Part shown: positions 9,284-18,485 of the stretch, one piece after another
How the letters are laid out: each line of letters starts with the position of its first letter
Numbering within the stretch: position 1 is the stretch's first letter
Assembly (NCBI RefSeq): GCF_030845175.1
Contig: NZ_CP132542.1
Span: 62,001 to 126,000, forward strand
DNA from: Coralliovum pocilloporae
GTDB lineage: Bacteria > Pseudomonadota > Alphaproteobacteria > Rhizobiales > Cohaesibacteraceae
Reading direction: 5' to 3'
Length of the DNA: 64,000 nucleotides
Translations under genes and position numbers: made by a program
The notes under the pieces: model-generated
Seen by the model: only the letters and a program-made list of their open reading frames with translations
What the model was told of the DNA's origin: nothing
The model's database searches: none

Positions 9284-9841
9284 TCAGGATTTCAATTGCC
9301 CCTGAAGGCCCTTCAGGGCTGCGAACGGTGATTCCCTGCCGTCGTCCTCATCTTCATCTTCCGTATCGGGCAGATGAGCTCCTTCAAGGCGTGGATAGGG
9401 ATTGAGAGCCAGTGCGAAATGCTCAAAAGCCGGAGTCGCCACATCCAACCTGTTGCCAGTCAGAATTTCTGGTGGATCCTCGGCTTCCGGATCGATCATG
9501 ATTTCCTTGCCGCTGGCCTCGACCTGCCGCCCTCTGGATGCTCCCTCAGGCAAAAAGCAGATATCCATCTCTTCACGAATCGTGCCGGGAACAGGTTCAA
9601 GCGTTACAACACAGGACTGAATGACCTCAGCCTTCAGATCTCCCTTGAGCCGCAGGCCCTGCTTGCGCCAGGCTTCCACCTCAATCTCAAATGAGAAAGC
9701 CGTTACGTCCGGCAAACTGTAAAGTTTGGCAATCTCGGCACATTCTTCAGCTGATGCCGTGAACCGAACGGTTTCCGGGCGTTTCAAAGCATCTGAAATC
9801 AACACCCAGTGTTTGAGGTTGTCCGGCAGTTGATCAATCAT
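9284..9841 (-). CDS. DUF177 (YceD-like) domain protein
   Basis: A soluble 185-aa protein of the DUF177/YceD family. The middle has the conserved region VIQSCVVTLEPVPGTIREEM. The C-terminus is acidic (EDEDEDDGRE) and ends PFAALKGLQGQL, typical of the family. Homologues lie beside rpmF/plsX in bacteria and are implicated in 23S rRNA or ribosome biogenesis in plastids and E. coli; its exact role here is unproven. It follows the cytochrome bc1 chaperone gene by 48 bp and probably shares its transcript. Confidence 0.9.
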   Translation of the reverse strand: MIDQLPDNLKHWVLISDALKRPETVRFTASAEECAEIAKLYSLPDVTAFSFEIEVEAWRKQGLRLKGDLKAEVIQSCVVTLEPVPGTIREEMDICFLPEGASRGRQVEASGKEIMIDPEAEDPPEILTGNRLDVATPAFEHFALALNPYPRLEGAHLPDTEDEDEDDGRESPFAALKGLQGQLKS

Positions 9842-9889
9842 CCTGCGACTTTCTTTCTATTGCCCGGCTGTCCTGAGCCGAGGCGGCAC

Positions 9890-10435
9890 TTACGGCAGAT
9901 ATTGTTCCGGATCAGCAAACGACAACTGGCCTGAGAGAATTTCCTCTACTGGACAATCGCTAAGCCGGGAAATGTTTTTGCGGATATAATCGGCCAGAGC
10001 CTGCGCTTCCAGCTCTTTTTTGTCATCAGGGAAAAGGTTCCGGCTGACAGCTGCAGCCAGCGCACCCGGCTCAGCATCAGGTGAGACAGCCTCTCCATAC
10101 GCCTGACAGCGCCCATAAAAAGCCTGAACCATCTTTTTCACCTTCTTGGGCACCGAAATATCACCAACACCCATCTCTCTCAGCGACCGGTCCATATCCT
10201 TAAACATAAGGTCAAAAACCTTCTGACCAAAGGTCCGCTTTGCCTCATCCTCAACAGACAGACGGTGAAACAGGAGAAACGCGTGCAGCACAATCATATC
10301 AAAACGCCCGGTCACGGTATCGTTTATACCGAAATGCGTATAAAATGATGGCTGACGGGCCTGTGCCACGATCACGCCATAAATCTGATGGACCTCATCG
10401 GACGGTTGGTTTCGACGGAAAAGGCCGAAAATCAT
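9890..10435 (-). CDS. Ubiquinol-cytochrome c chaperone family protein (CBP3-like)
   Basis: A 181-aa relative of mitochondrial CBP3/UQCC1, which helps assemble cytochrome b into the bc1 complex. Characteristic sequence includes IYGVIVAQARQPSFYTHFGI near the start and MVLHAFLLFHRL-like helices (here FDMIVLHAFLLFHRL). The start was moved to ATG 10435 (MIFGLFRRN), where GGGAG precedes and family members begin; the frame stays open to 10522. It is divergent from bamE. No membrane segment is evident. Confidence 0.92.
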   Translation of the reverse strand: MIFGLFRRNQPSDEVHQIYGVIVAQARQPSFYTHFGINDTVTGRFDMIVLHAFLLFHRLSVEDEAKRTFGQKVFDLMFKDMDRSLREMGVGDISVPKKVKKMVQAFYGRCQAYGEAVSPDAEPGALAAAVSRNLFPDDKKELEAQALADYIRKNISRLSDCPVEEILSGQLSFADPEQYLP

Positions 10436-10544
10436 CCTGCTCAACTCCCTGTTCTGCAACAACGGGGTTGCATGGTTTCGTATTGTGCCGTAACGCAGTC
10501 TTTCGGTCTTGCCAAGCGGCATATGGGTTTTGGAGGCAATAATC

Positions 10545-11039
10545 GTGTCGAACGCGGATGACAGACAAATAAAAACCTCATCTGGACGGAAAGCTTACCG
10601 CCTGCTGGCCGGAGCCGCCGCCCTAGCTGTTCTCTCCATGGTCAGCGCTTGCGGTACCGCAAGCACAGAACATGTGCATGGTTTTGTTGTGACCGACGAT
10701 CTTCTGCAGCAAGTGCCTGAAGGTGCCAGTCAGGATCACGTCAATCTCGTGCTTGGAACTCCGTCAGTGACGGCAGAGTTCGGTAACGAGGTCTATTATT
10801 ATATTTCCCAGACCAAAAGACAGGAAATGCGGTTCCTGAAGGCCGAGCTGGTCGATCAGAAGGTTCTCGCCGTCTATTTTGATGAAGAAGGCTCAGTCGA
10901 TCGTCTCGCCAATTATGGTCTGCAGGACGGTAAGGTTTTTGATTTCATCACCAAGACCACGCCTACAGGCGGTAAGGACGTCTCCTTCGTTCAGCAGCTT
11001 ATCGAGGGTGCAGGGCGTGGCCTTGTCGGCGGCATCTGA
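10545..11039 (+). CDS. bamE: Outer membrane assembly lipoprotein BamE/OmlA
   Basis: Lipoprotein of the BAM complex that stabilises outer-membrane protein insertion. With the GTG start at 10545 (GGAGG 8 nt upstream) the protein is 164 aa. A basic N-terminus (SGRKAYRLL) leads into a lipoprotein signal with lipobox VSAC (Cys at about residue 36), then the SmpA/OmlA domain (VPEGASQDHVNLVLGTPSV and VYYYISQTKRQ). The longer frame from 10509 would include the ribosome site. It is a single-gene unit closed by a strong terminator. Confidence 0.93.
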   Translation: MSNADDRQIKTSSGRKAYRLLAGAAALAVLSMVSACGTASTEHVHGFVVTDDLLQQVPEGASQDHVNLVLGTPSVTAEFGNEVYYYISQTKRQEMRFLKAELVDQKVLAVYFDEEGSVDRLANYGLQDGKVFDFITKTTPTGGKDVSFVQQLIEGAGRGLVGGI

Positions 11040-11064
11040 TCAGAACCTTGAATTGCACTCATTT

Positions 11065-11095
11065 AAAAGCCCGATCACATGGTCGGGCTTTTCTT
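11065..11095. terminator. Bidirectional Rho-independent terminator
   Basis: AAAAGCCCGA (11065-11074) and TCGGGCTTTT (11083-11092) form a 10-bp stem with T-rich sequence on both sides. It sits 25 bp past bamE and immediately past the convergent MFS gene, so it can end both transcripts. Confidence 0.9.
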
Positions 11096-12314
11096 ATGCA
11101 GTGGCGTGATCGGGCGCACGAAGCTTCTGCCACAGAAGCGCTGCCAGGCAGAGCACAACAATCGGAAAGACAACCATATTCACGCCATCCCATCCGGCGG
11201 TATTGAGCATTCTCCCGGACAGGAACGACCCGACACCCACCGTACCGAAGACCAGAAATTCATTCAGACCCTGAACCTTGTTGCGCTCTTCCGGCCTGTA
11301 AACATCCGTCAGCATGGATGTGGCACCGATAAAGCTGAAATTCCAGCCAACACCCAGGAAAACAAGCGATATCCAGAAATGGGCGAGCCCAAGACCTGAC
11401 AGGCCGATTGCAGCACTGATGGCAAGCAGCACAAACCCCACCCCGATGATTACCGTCTTGCCAAACCGGGCAATCAGATGTCCGGTAAAGAAGCTCGGAC
11501 CGAACATGGCAATCACATGCCACTGGATGCCAAGCGCTGCATCGCCCTGCCCGTGCCCGCACTGCACCATGGCCAGCGGTGCAGCCGTCATAACGAAATT
11601 CATGATCACATAGCTCGATACGCCACAGAGCACAGCAATAAGGAATCGTGGTTGTCTGGCGATTTCAGCAAGCGGGCGTCCCTGATGGCTATAGGCTGCA
11701 TCCCGCACTGGCGGCGCCTTCAAAAACAACAGCAACGCAATGGCAACCAGGCCATAAAAGGCCTGAACCAGAAACATGCCTGCAAATGCGACTGTCGGAA
11801 TAAGATCAGACGCCAGAATAACCGTCTGGGGTCCAACAACAGCAGCCAGAATCCCGCCAATCAGAACCCAGGAAATCACTTTCGGCTTCATGGCATCAGA
11901 CGCTGTGTCGGCTGCAGCAAACCGGTATTGCTGCACAAAGGCTGTACTGGCTCCGCTTACCAGATAGGCCAGACAGAACAGCATGAAACTTGAGACATAC
12001 AGTGCGCCAAAAGCCGAAAGCGCACCAATAATTGTCATACCGGCACCCAGGACGAAGCCCGCCTGTCGGCCGATGTGGCGCATCATCAGCGCAGCAGGCA
12101 TAGTCATCAGGGCTGTACCGACCACAAAAGCAGTAATTGGCAAGGTGGCCAGGGACTGGTCTTCACCAAGGAGATGTGATCCGATAATGCTGCCGATCGC
12201 AAAGGACATGGGCGCGACAGCCCCCGCCACCGACTGCGTCGCAGCCAGCACAATGGCATTGCGCCGGGCAAGGCCATCATCAACAAACGGTTCCGTATCA
12301 ACAGTCGAGGTCAT
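11094..12314 (-). CDS. Major facilitator superfamily transporter
   Basis: Inner-membrane secondary transporter of about 406 aa with 12 predicted hydrophobic segments. The first is ATQSVAGAVAPMSFAIGSII. Motif-A-like sequence is seen in the first half (MMRHIGRQAGFVLGAG) and echoed in the second (LIARFGKTVIIGVGFVL). The substrate cannot be deduced; drug or metabolite efflux is likely. The start at ATG 12314 (MTSTVD) has AAGG upstream; ATG 12329 is an alternative. It stands in front of the riboflavin/thiamine block in Rhizobiales and is divided from bamE by a shared terminator. Confidence 0.88.
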   Translation of the reverse strand: MTSTVDTEPFVDDGLARRNAIVLAATQSVAGAVAPMSFAIGSIIGSHLLGEDQSLATLPITAFVVGTALMTMPAALMMRHIGRQAGFVLGAGMTIIGALSAFGALYVSSFMLFCLAYLVSGASTAFVQQYRFAAADTASDAMKPKVISWVLIGGILAAVVGPQTVILASDLIPTVAFAGMFLVQAFYGLVAIALLLFLKAPPVRDAAYSHQGRPLAEIARQPRFLIAVLCGVSSYVIMNFVMTAAPLAMVQCGHGQGDAALGIQWHVIAMFGPSFFTGHLIARFGKTVIIGVGFVLLAISAAIGLSGLGLAHFWISLVFLGVGWNFSFIGATSMLTDVYRPEERNKVQGLNEFLVFGTVGVGSFLSGRMLNTAGWDGVNMVVFPIVVLCLAALLWQKLRAPDHATA

Positions 12315-12389
12315 GCTTGCCTTACCCATGACCGCGGAGCAAAAACCGATGCGCCTGGTCAAAGAAGAATGGTGAGAATCCAGTTTGGA

Positions 12390-13397
12390 TCAGAAATGGG
12401 AGAAGGACTGCTGCTCCCAGACCAAGCTTTGCCCATCAGCATCCTTCAAGTCAATCTCGGTCGAGCCTTCAGTCATCACGCCAATTCGCGTGAAAGGAAC
12501 AGAAGACATCTTCACAGCGTCCTGAAATGCTTTATGCCTGTCATCAGGCACCGTCAGGAGAACCTCGTAATCGTCACCACCGGTCAGCATGGTCTGGAGA
12601 CAGCCGGTCTCAACTGAAGCTGCCACCTGCCCGGCCTCGGACATCGGCACAAGCCCTGTTTCCAGCCGCGCGCCACAGCCGGAGGCAACACAGATATGAC
12701 GCAGGTCTCCCACAAGGCCATCCGAGATATCCATAGACGCTGATGCATAATCCAGAACCAGCGATCGGATATCCTGCCTGTTTCCCGGCAGAAGGTAGCG
12801 ATTGATCAACTCGTTGCACAGTCTGTCGTCCAGAGCCACTACCCACGTCGGTTGGTCCCCGCGATGCAGCAGAAGACCAAGCGCAGAATCACCGATGACA
12901 CCACTGACATACAGATGATCCCCAGGCCGGGCCCCGCCTCTCGTCAGACGGGTTCCCTTGGGCTGCCATCCGAAAACAGTCACGGAGATTGTCAATCGGT
13001 CCGACCCGGATTTGACCGTATCTCCCCCGAGAAGCCCAAGACTGAAAACAGCAGCGTCTCGCCCAAGCCCTTCGGAGAACCTCTGGAGCCAGTCTTCAGT
13101 CCAGTCATCCGGCAGGCTGAGACCCAACATATACCCGGCGGCCTCTGCGCCTTTGGCTGTCAGATCGGAAATATTGACCCGGAGGGCTTTCCGGGCAATC
13201 AGGTCAGGCGGGTCGGTGGCAAGAAAATGCATACCGGAGACCAGCATATCCTTGCTGATAACCAGCTGCTGGCCATCCGGGATATCAAGACGACAGGTAT
13301 CGTCTGTGAGGTCAAATGTACCGGGATCTGTAGCAAGCGGCGCAAGATACTTGGCGATCAGCGCAAATTCACCAGGCCTTTGCCGCTGCTCGCCCAT
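12390..13397 (-). CDS. thiL: Thiamine-monophosphate kinase
   Basis: Phosphorylates thiamine monophosphate to the cofactor thiamine pyrophosphate. The 335-aa frame matches the PurM/ThiL fold: N-terminal GEFALIAKYLAPLA, DMLVSGMHF (substrate site), SLGLLGGDTVKSG, the central ISDGLVGDLRHIC, and C-terminal TGGDDYEVLLTVP. It follows nusB by 6 bp, an order often kept in proteobacteria. No TPP riboswitch is visible in front. Confidence 0.95.
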   Translation of the reverse strand: MGEQRQRPGEFALIAKYLAPLATDPGTFDLTDDTCRLDIPDGQQLVISKDMLVSGMHFLATDPPDLIARKALRVNISDLTAKGAEAAGYMLGLSLPDDWTEDWLQRFSEGLGRDAAVFSLGLLGGDTVKSGSDRLTISVTVFGWQPKGTRLTRGGARPGDHLYVSGVIGDSALGLLLHRGDQPTWVVALDDRLCNELINRYLLPGNRQDIRSLVLDYASASMDISDGLVGDLRHICVASGCGARLETGLVPMSEAGQVAASVETGCLQTMLTGGDDYEVLLTVPDDRHKAFQDAVKMSSVPFTRIGVMTEGSTEIDLKDADGQSLVWEQQSFSHF

Positions 13398-13403
13398 CAG
13401 TAA

Positions 13404-13904
13404 TCACTGCTCGCCGTCAAATTCCTGCGGGCGCTCTGCATGGGCCAGACGGTCCAGCACACCATTGACCATCTTCGCCTCATCACCTTCAAAGAAGGCC
13501 CGTGCAACATCCACATATTCCGTGATGATCACCCGGGACGGAACATCGGAACGATTGAGGATTTCATAGGTGCCACAGCGCAGAATAGCACGCAGCGTTG
13601 TATCGATCCGCTTCAGCGGCCATTTGTCCGCCAGCGCAACGTGAATCTTCGGATCCAGCAGACGCTGATCCTTGACCACGCCGGAAACGATGTCCCGGAA
13701 ATAGACCCGATCCGCATCGCGATACTGATCACCGTCCATCTCCTTGCCCAGACGGAAGGATTCGAACTCGACGATCACATGCGTGAGGTCAGTCCCGCCC
13801 ACATCCATCTGATAAAGCGCCTGAACAGCTGCAAGCCGGGCCGCGCCACGCTTGTTGGCCGGTCTGAAAGTCTTCGGAGCCTGCGGAGAGGTGTCACTGG
13901 CCAT
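13404..13904 (-). CDS. nusB: Transcription antitermination factor NusB
   Basis: Small helical RNA-binding protein (166 aa) that joins NusE/S10 on boxA of rRNA leaders. Recognisable parts are the N-terminal [19 protein letters not shown] and the C-terminal [20 protein letters not shown] followed by [10 protein letters not shown]. An unstructured N-terminal tail (about 15 residues) precedes the domain. It lies 3 bp from ribH and 6 bp from thiL in one operon. Confidence 0.96.
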   Translation of the reverse strand: MASDTSPQAPKTFRPANKRGAARLAAVQALYQMDVGGTDLTHVIVEFESFRLGKEMDGDQYRDADRVYFRDIVSGVVKDQRLLDPKIHVALADKWPLKRIDTTLRAILRCGTYEILNRSDVPSRVIITEYVDVARAFFEGDEAKMVNGVLDRLAHAERPQEFDGEQ

Positions 13905-13907
13905 TCG

Positions 13908-14360
13908 TTATTGTCCGTATTTCTGCTTCAGTTCGATCATCCGAAGCGCTGCAGCGGCGGCACCGCCACCCTTGTTCTTTTCAGAGATACGTGCACGTGC
14001 CCAGGCCTGAGCCTCGTTCTCAACCGTCTGAATGCCGTTTCCGACAGCCAGACGGTGGTCAACGCACAGGTCCATGATAGCACGGGCGGATTCACCCGCG
14101 ACGATATCATAATGTGTCGTCTCGCCACGAATGACACAGCCCAGCGTGACATAGCCATCGTAAGAAACCTTGCCATCTGCCACAGCCTTGTTGGCCACAG
14201 CCAGAGCCGTCGGAATTTCCAGAACGCCCGGAACAGCAATCCGCTCATAAGTCGCGCCTGATGCTTCGATTTCAGCAATCGCGCCATTGGCAATTTCGTC
14301 GGCAATCGCTTCATAAAAACGCGCCTCAATGATCAGGATATGCGGCTTTGACTGTGCCAT
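13908..14360 (-). CDS. ribH: 6,7-dimethyl-8-ribityllumazine synthase
   Basis: Penultimate step of riboflavin synthesis, joining the pyrimidine intermediate with dihydroxybutanone phosphate in an icosahedral or decameric shell. At 150 aa it has the full family length, with ILIIEARFYEAIADEIANGA at the N-terminus, the VPGVLEIPTAL loop, and TLGCVIRGETTHYDIV carrying the catalytic His. It is placed just downstream of the ribD-ribE frame, 41 bp away, so the operon contains three consecutive riboflavin activities. Confidence 0.97.
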   Translation of the reverse strand: MAQSKPHILIIEARFYEAIADEIANGAIAEIEASGATYERIAVPGVLEIPTALAVANKAVADGKVSYDGYVTLGCVIRGETTHYDIVAGESARAIMDLCVDHRLAVGNGIQTVENEAQAWARARISEKNKGGGAAAAALRMIELKQKYGQ

Positions 14361-14401
14361 ATGTGTACTTCCGTCAGAATGATCAGGACTTCTTATTCTT
14401 C

Positions 14402-16177
14402 TTACGTGAATTCAGCAAGCCTTGCTGCATAGCGGGCCATCAAATCGACTTCAAGGTTTACTTTGTCACCAGCCTGACGGCTTCCCCAGCTTGTCACCGT
14501 CAATGTGTGTGGAATCAGCATGATCGTGAATTCATCCCCCTCCACGTCATTCACCGTCAGAGAAGTGCCATCAAGGGTCACAGACCCCTTCCCGGCAATG
14601 AATTTTGCCAGATCATGCGGTGCTTTCAGGCGGAAGCGGGATGTATCATCATAATCCACGCGCTCGACAATCTCGGCCAGCCCGTCCACATGGCCGGTCA
14701 CCACATGGCCGCCCAGTTCCGTGCCAAGAGTAAGCGGACGTTCGAGATTGACCGTATCCCCTTCAACCCAGAACCCAAGCGTCGTGCGATCAAGCGTCTC
14801 ACGTGACACGTCAAACTGAAACGTGCTGCGACCATCCTCAAGCCGCTCACTGTCAACAACAGTCAGACAGATACCGGCACAGGCGATGGATGCACCCATA
14901 TCAACCTGGGCAGCATCATATGCGCTCGCAATGGTGATGCGGGCACCGGACGGGCGTGTTTCCACCGAGTGGATCTCTCCCTTGTCTGTCACAATTCCGG
15001 TAAACATGGATTTGTCTCCTTTTCTGTAACGACGAAGCCTGTCCGCGCCATAGCGCTGCTCGTCCATCAGAATAAAATCGCTGTCTCTCCTGATCCTGCT
15101 TTCACGCAAAACAGCAGAGAGATCGAGCCCGGCCAGCGCGGGAATGCCATCCGCTCCAATCCGGCCTGGTCCGGAAAACAACAGGAATTCGTCAACAAGC
15201 CCGGCATCAAGAAAACTCCTGGCGACCCGAGCACCACCCTCAACAAAAAGAGTGGTCAATTCCTCTTCCGCCAAAAGCGATGTCAGATAAACCAGATCAA
15301 GCCCGGAGCCTGACAGCGGGCAGCGAATAACACGCGCGCCTCTGGCCTCACAGGCCTTCAGGTGAGACACATCAGCCTCAGGTCCAACCAGAATCCAGAC
15401 GGGCACCCTGTCCGCTGTCTGCAGAAGACGACAGTCAAGCGGCATCCGTCCACGCCTGTCGAGCACCAGCCGGACAGGTGAAAAGCGCTCAAGCCCGGGC
15501 AATCGGCAGGACAGGTCCGGATCATCGGCAAGAACGGTCTCTATCCCGACCAGTATCCCATCGGCCTGTGCCCGCATGATCTGGACAGCCTGTCGTGCTT
15601 CAGGGCCGGTGATGGCCACCTGCCCGGCACCTTTCTGACCGATAAACCCGTCGGAACTGACAGCCAGTTTCAACTGGATATGCGGCCGTTTGCGGGTGAC
15701 CCGGCTGACATGCCCATCATGCAGCTGTCGGGCCTCTTGGCCCAGAACACCAGTTACGACCTCGATACCCGCATCCCGCAGCCGGGTAATTCCCTGTCCT
15801 GCCACACGCGGGTCGGGGTCTTTCAGGGCAATGACGACCCGCGCTACGCCAGCCTCCACAAGAGCATTAGCACACGGGGACGTTTTTCCGTGATGAGAAC
15901 AGGGCTCAAGGGTCACATAACAACATGCTCCCCTAGCCTCACCGCCAAGTGCATCCAGCGCACGTCTTTCGGCATGTGGACGGCCGCTGTCCGCTGTCCG
16001 GGCGTATGACAGCACCTGCCCCTCTGCGGTTACCAGCACCGCACCGACTGATGGATTGGGAGCAGTACGTCCGAGACCGCGACGCGCAATACGGATTGCA
16101 AACCGCATGAAATGCTCATCGCGTGAGGAATCAAAACGGGGGACAGATGGGGACACCTCCCCCTGTATCTTGCTCAT
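14402..16177 (-). CDS. ribD-ribE: RibD deaminase/reductase joined in frame to RibE riboflavin synthase
   Basis: One open frame of 591 codons. Residues 1-390 are RibD: a zinc cytidine-deaminase-like part (PHAERRALDAL, then CYVTLEPCSHHGKTSPC) and the NADPH-dependent reductase part (HIQLKLAVSSDGFIG, LFVEGGARVARSFLDAG). From Met391 (codon at 15007-15005) comes a full RibE alpha chain of about 200 aa with two lumazine-binding repeats (MFTGIVTDKGEI; GHVVTGHVDGLAEI). The joint reads RRYRKGDKS-MFTG. Its KGD codons contain GGAGA, so the junction looks like an old intergenic ribosome site now read as protein. Whether one bifunctional chain, separate RibE, or both are made is unknown. The frame begins 2 bp after the nrdR stop. 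Confidence 0.93.
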   Translation of the reverse strand: MSKIQGEVSPSVPRFDSSRDEHFMRFAIRIARRGLGRTAPNPSVGAVLVTAEGQVLSYARTADSGRPHAERRALDALGGEARGACCYVTLEPCSHHGKTSPCANALVEAGVARVVIALKDPDPRVAGQGITRLRDAGIEVVTGVLGQEARQLHDGHVSRVTRKRPHIQLKLAVSSDGFIGQKGAGQVAITGPEARQAVQIMRAQADGILVGIETVLADDPDLSCRLPGLERFSPVRLVLDRRGRMPLDCRLLQTADRVPVWILVGPEADVSHLKACEARGARVIRCPLSGSGLDLVYLTSLLAEEELTTLFVEGGARVARSFLDAGLVDEFLLFSGPGRIGADGIPALAGLDLSAVLRESRIRRDSDFILMDEQRYGADRLRRYRKGDKSMFTGIVTDKGEIHSVETRPSGARITIASAYDAAQVDMGASIACAGICLTVVDSERLEDGRSTFQFDVSRETLDRTTLGFWVEGDTVNLERPLTLGTELGGHVVTGHVDGLAEIVERVDYDDTSRFRLKAPHDLAKFIAGKGSVTLDGTSLTVNDVEGDEFTIMLIPHTLTVTSWGSRQAGDKVNLEVDLMARYAARLAEFT

Positions 16178-16179
16178 TA

Positions 16180-16686
16180 TCAGTCGCCGGACTTCAATGA
16201 ATCAGCATCCGTGTCCGGACTGAGAGGCTCGTCCTCAGGCCCATGCAGTTCATCAAGAATATTCTCGAAGTCTTTGGCTTCACGGAAGTTTTTGTAAACC
16301 GACGCAAACCGCACATAGGCTACATCATCCAGCCCGCGCAGGCCGTCCATGACGAAGTACCCAATCTGGTCTGCATTGACTTCCGGGTCGCCTAGGCTTT
16401 CGAGCTGACGCACAATGCCACTGACCATCCGTTCCACCCGTTCCATCTCAACCGAGCGCTTGCGCAGGGCGATCTGAACAGAGCGCATCAGCTTGTCCCG
16501 GTCAAACGGAACACGGCGGCCACTCTTCTTGATGACGGTGAGTTCACGGAGCTGGATGCGTTCAAAGGTCGTGAACCGACCACCGCAATCCGCACAAACA
16601 CGACGCCGACGGATGGACGTATGGTCCTCCGTCGGCCGAGAGTCTTTTACCTGCGTATTGTCACAGCTGCAATATGGACAACGCAT
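16180..16686 (-). CDS. nrdR: Transcriptional repressor NrdR
   Basis: Zinc-ribbon/ATP-cone repressor of ribonucleotide reductase genes (168 aa). The zinc ribbon uses Cys3, Cys6, Cys31 and Cys34 ([25 protein letters not shown]), followed by the ATP-cone ([20 protein letters not shown]). The acidic tail ([12 protein letters not shown]) is variable in the family. It lies 36 bp behind glyA and immediately ahead of ribD, the normal Rhizobiales order. Confidence 0.97.
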   Translation of the reverse strand: MRCPYCSCDNTQVKDSRPTEDHTSIRRRRVCADCGGRFTTFERIQLRELTVIKKSGRRVPFDRDKLMRSVQIALRKRSVEMERVERMVSGIVRQLESLGDPEVNADQIGYFVMDGLRGLDDVAYVRFASVYKNFREAKDFENILDELHGPEDEPLSPDTDADSLKSGD

Positions 16687-16722
16687 TCAGTCTACCTTCC
16701 TGACGCGGAAGGCCGGTCTGGC

Positions 16723-18027
16723 TCAGTAGATCGGGAACCGATCGGTCAGAGCAATAACCTTTTCCTTCACACGTGCTTCAACGTCTGCATTGCCGTCTTC
16801 GCCGTTTTCTTTGAGGCCGTCAAGCACTTCGCAGATCAACTGAGCGATTTCACGGAATTCAGCAGTACCAAAGCCGCGTGTTGTACCAGCCGGTGTACCC
16901 AGACGGATACCGGATGTGATGGTTGGTTTTTCCGGATCGTTCGGCACACCGTTTTTGTTACAGGTGATGAATGCACGACCAAGAGCCGCTTCAGCAGCCT
17001 TACCGGTGATGCCTTTCGGGCGCAGGTCAACCAGAACGATGTGGTTGTCTGTACCGCCAGACACGGTGTCGAGACCATTTTCCATCAGAGTGGATGCCAG
17101 AACTTTGGCGTTGTCCACAACAGACTGGATGTAGCTGTTGAATTCCGGACGCAGAGCTTCACCGAATGCAACGGCCTTAGCAGCAATCACATGCATCAGA
17201 GGACCACCCTGGATGCCCGGGAAGATAGCCGAATCGATCTTCTTGGCCAGAGCTTCATCGTTGGTCAGGATGATACCGCCACGTGGACCACGGAGGGTTT
17301 TGTGGGTCGTGGAGGTTGCCACATGTGCATGCGGGAACGGGTTCGGATGAGCGCCACCAGCAACGAGGCCGGCAATGTGGGCCATGTCAACAAACAGATA
17401 AGCGCCAACCTTGTCAGCGATTTCACGGAACTTGGCGAAATCGAACTGACGGGCATAAGCAGAACCACCAGCAATGATGACCGTAGGCTTGTGCTCAACA
17501 GCAAGAGCTTCAACCTGATCATAATCGATTGTGTGGCTATCTTCTTTCACGCCATACTGAATGGCGTTGAACCATTTACCGGACTGGTTCGGACGGGCAC
17601 CATGGGTCAGGTGACCACCGGCATCAAGGCTCATGCCGAGAATGGTGTCGCCTGGCTTGGCCAGTGCCATCAGAACACCCTGGTTAGCCTGGCTGCCTGA
17701 GTTTGGCTGAACGTTGGCATAAGAGCAGCCAAACAGCTTGGTGATGCGCTCGATAGCCAGATCTTCAGCGATATCAACAAAATGACAACCACCGTAGTAA
17801 CGGCGATGCGGATAACCTTCCGCATACTTGTTGGTCATTATGCTGCCCTGGGCTTCCATAACGGCTTTGGAAACAATGTTTTCAGATGCGATCAGTTCGA
17901 TCTCATGCTTCTGACGACCGAGTTCTTTCTCGATTGCGGCAGCGATATCCGGGTCGGAACTCGCCAGGTCCGCAGAGAAGAAATTCGGAAAGTTCGACGC
18001 CCCGCTGGGCTGCTCAACCGTAGACAT
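16723..18027 (-). CDS. glyA: Serine hydroxymethyltransferase
   Basis: PLP enzyme that interconverts serine and glycine and charges tetrahydrofolate with one-carbon units. The 434-aa frame has the PLP lysine Lys243 in [13 protein letters not shown], the [14 protein letters not shown] cofactor region and the C-terminal [17 protein letters not shown]. The leader of about 240 bp contains a short GCGTC/GACGC hairpin but no riboswitch I recognise. It probably drives the downstream nrdR-rib-nusB-thiL run. Confidence 0.98.
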   Translation of the reverse strand: MSTVEQPSGASNFPNFFSADLASSDPDIAAAIEKELGRQKHEIELIASENIVSKAVMEAQGSIMTNKYAEGYPHRRYYGGCHFVDIAEDLAIERITKLFGCSYANVQPNSGSQANQGVLMALAKPGDTILGMSLDAGGHLTHGARPNQSGKWFNAIQYGVKEDSHTIDYDQVEALAVEHKPTVIIAGGSAYARQFDFAKFREIADKVGAYLFVDMAHIAGLVAGGAHPNPFPHAHVATSTTHKTLRGPRGGIILTNDEALAKKIDSAIFPGIQGGPLMHVIAAKAVAFGEALRPEFNSYIQSVVDNAKVLASTLMENGLDTVSGGTDNHIVLVDLRPKGITGKAAEAALGRAFITCNKNGVPNDPEKPTITSGIRLGTPAGTTRGFGTAEFREIAQLICEVLDGLKENGEDGNADVEARVKEKVIALTDRFPIY

Positions 18028-18265
18028 ATGTGTCGATCCCTGTTCTCATGACGCGTCCCTTAAGACGCACGGTCGCTGATGGATAAATGCGATTTAACAC
18101 AGGTCCACACCGGGACCAAACTTTACAAACGACAAATTCCATCGGGTTTTCGTCGCTTTTGTTCACTTTCGGAAACTTTTTCCCAGAAATAGCGTAACGA
18201 CACGCTTGGGCCCAGGTGTTTCATGGGGGGCCATGGGGAGTGCTTATGGGGCTTCATCAGGCGCT

Positions 18266-18448
18266 TTAGGCCTGCCCTTCCCGCTCGAGACGGCGACGCA
18301 GTTTCTGGATGGCAATAGACTGCAATTCGGTACGACTGCCATTGACCGGCCCGAATACGGACACCTCAATGCCAGTCGCCTCGTCAATTGCGTTGACCTT
18401 CAATTGCTGGCCGACGCGGATAAACTCGAGAAAAACTGTCCCGGACAT
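18266..18448 (-). CDS. Small conserved protein (DUF6898-like)
   Basis: A 60-aa soluble protein. Start codon ATG 18448 follows a strong GGGAGGGGG sequence. The sequence opens VFLEFIRVGQQLKVNAID, continues ATGIEVSVFGP, and ends in a basic helix (AIQKLRRRLER). I recognise this pattern from short proteins next to glyA in alphaproteobacteria, listed as DUF6898; the match is from memory. No function is known. It lies 37 bp after ldtP on the same strand. Confidence 0.72.
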   Translation of the reverse strand: MSGTVFLEFIRVGQQLKVNAIDEATGIEVSVFGPVNGSRTELQSIAIQKLRRRLEREGQA

Positions 18449-18485
18449 TCCCCCTCCCGGACCAGATCACCATATCCCTCCGGCC

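Noticed and set aside
16621..17700. A 359-codon plus-strand frame
   Set aside because: It lies antisense to glyA, which matches its family end to end.
18028..18265. glyA leader as a glycine or SAM riboswitch
   Set aside because: Only a short hairpin is visible; none of the conserved cores I know could be matched.
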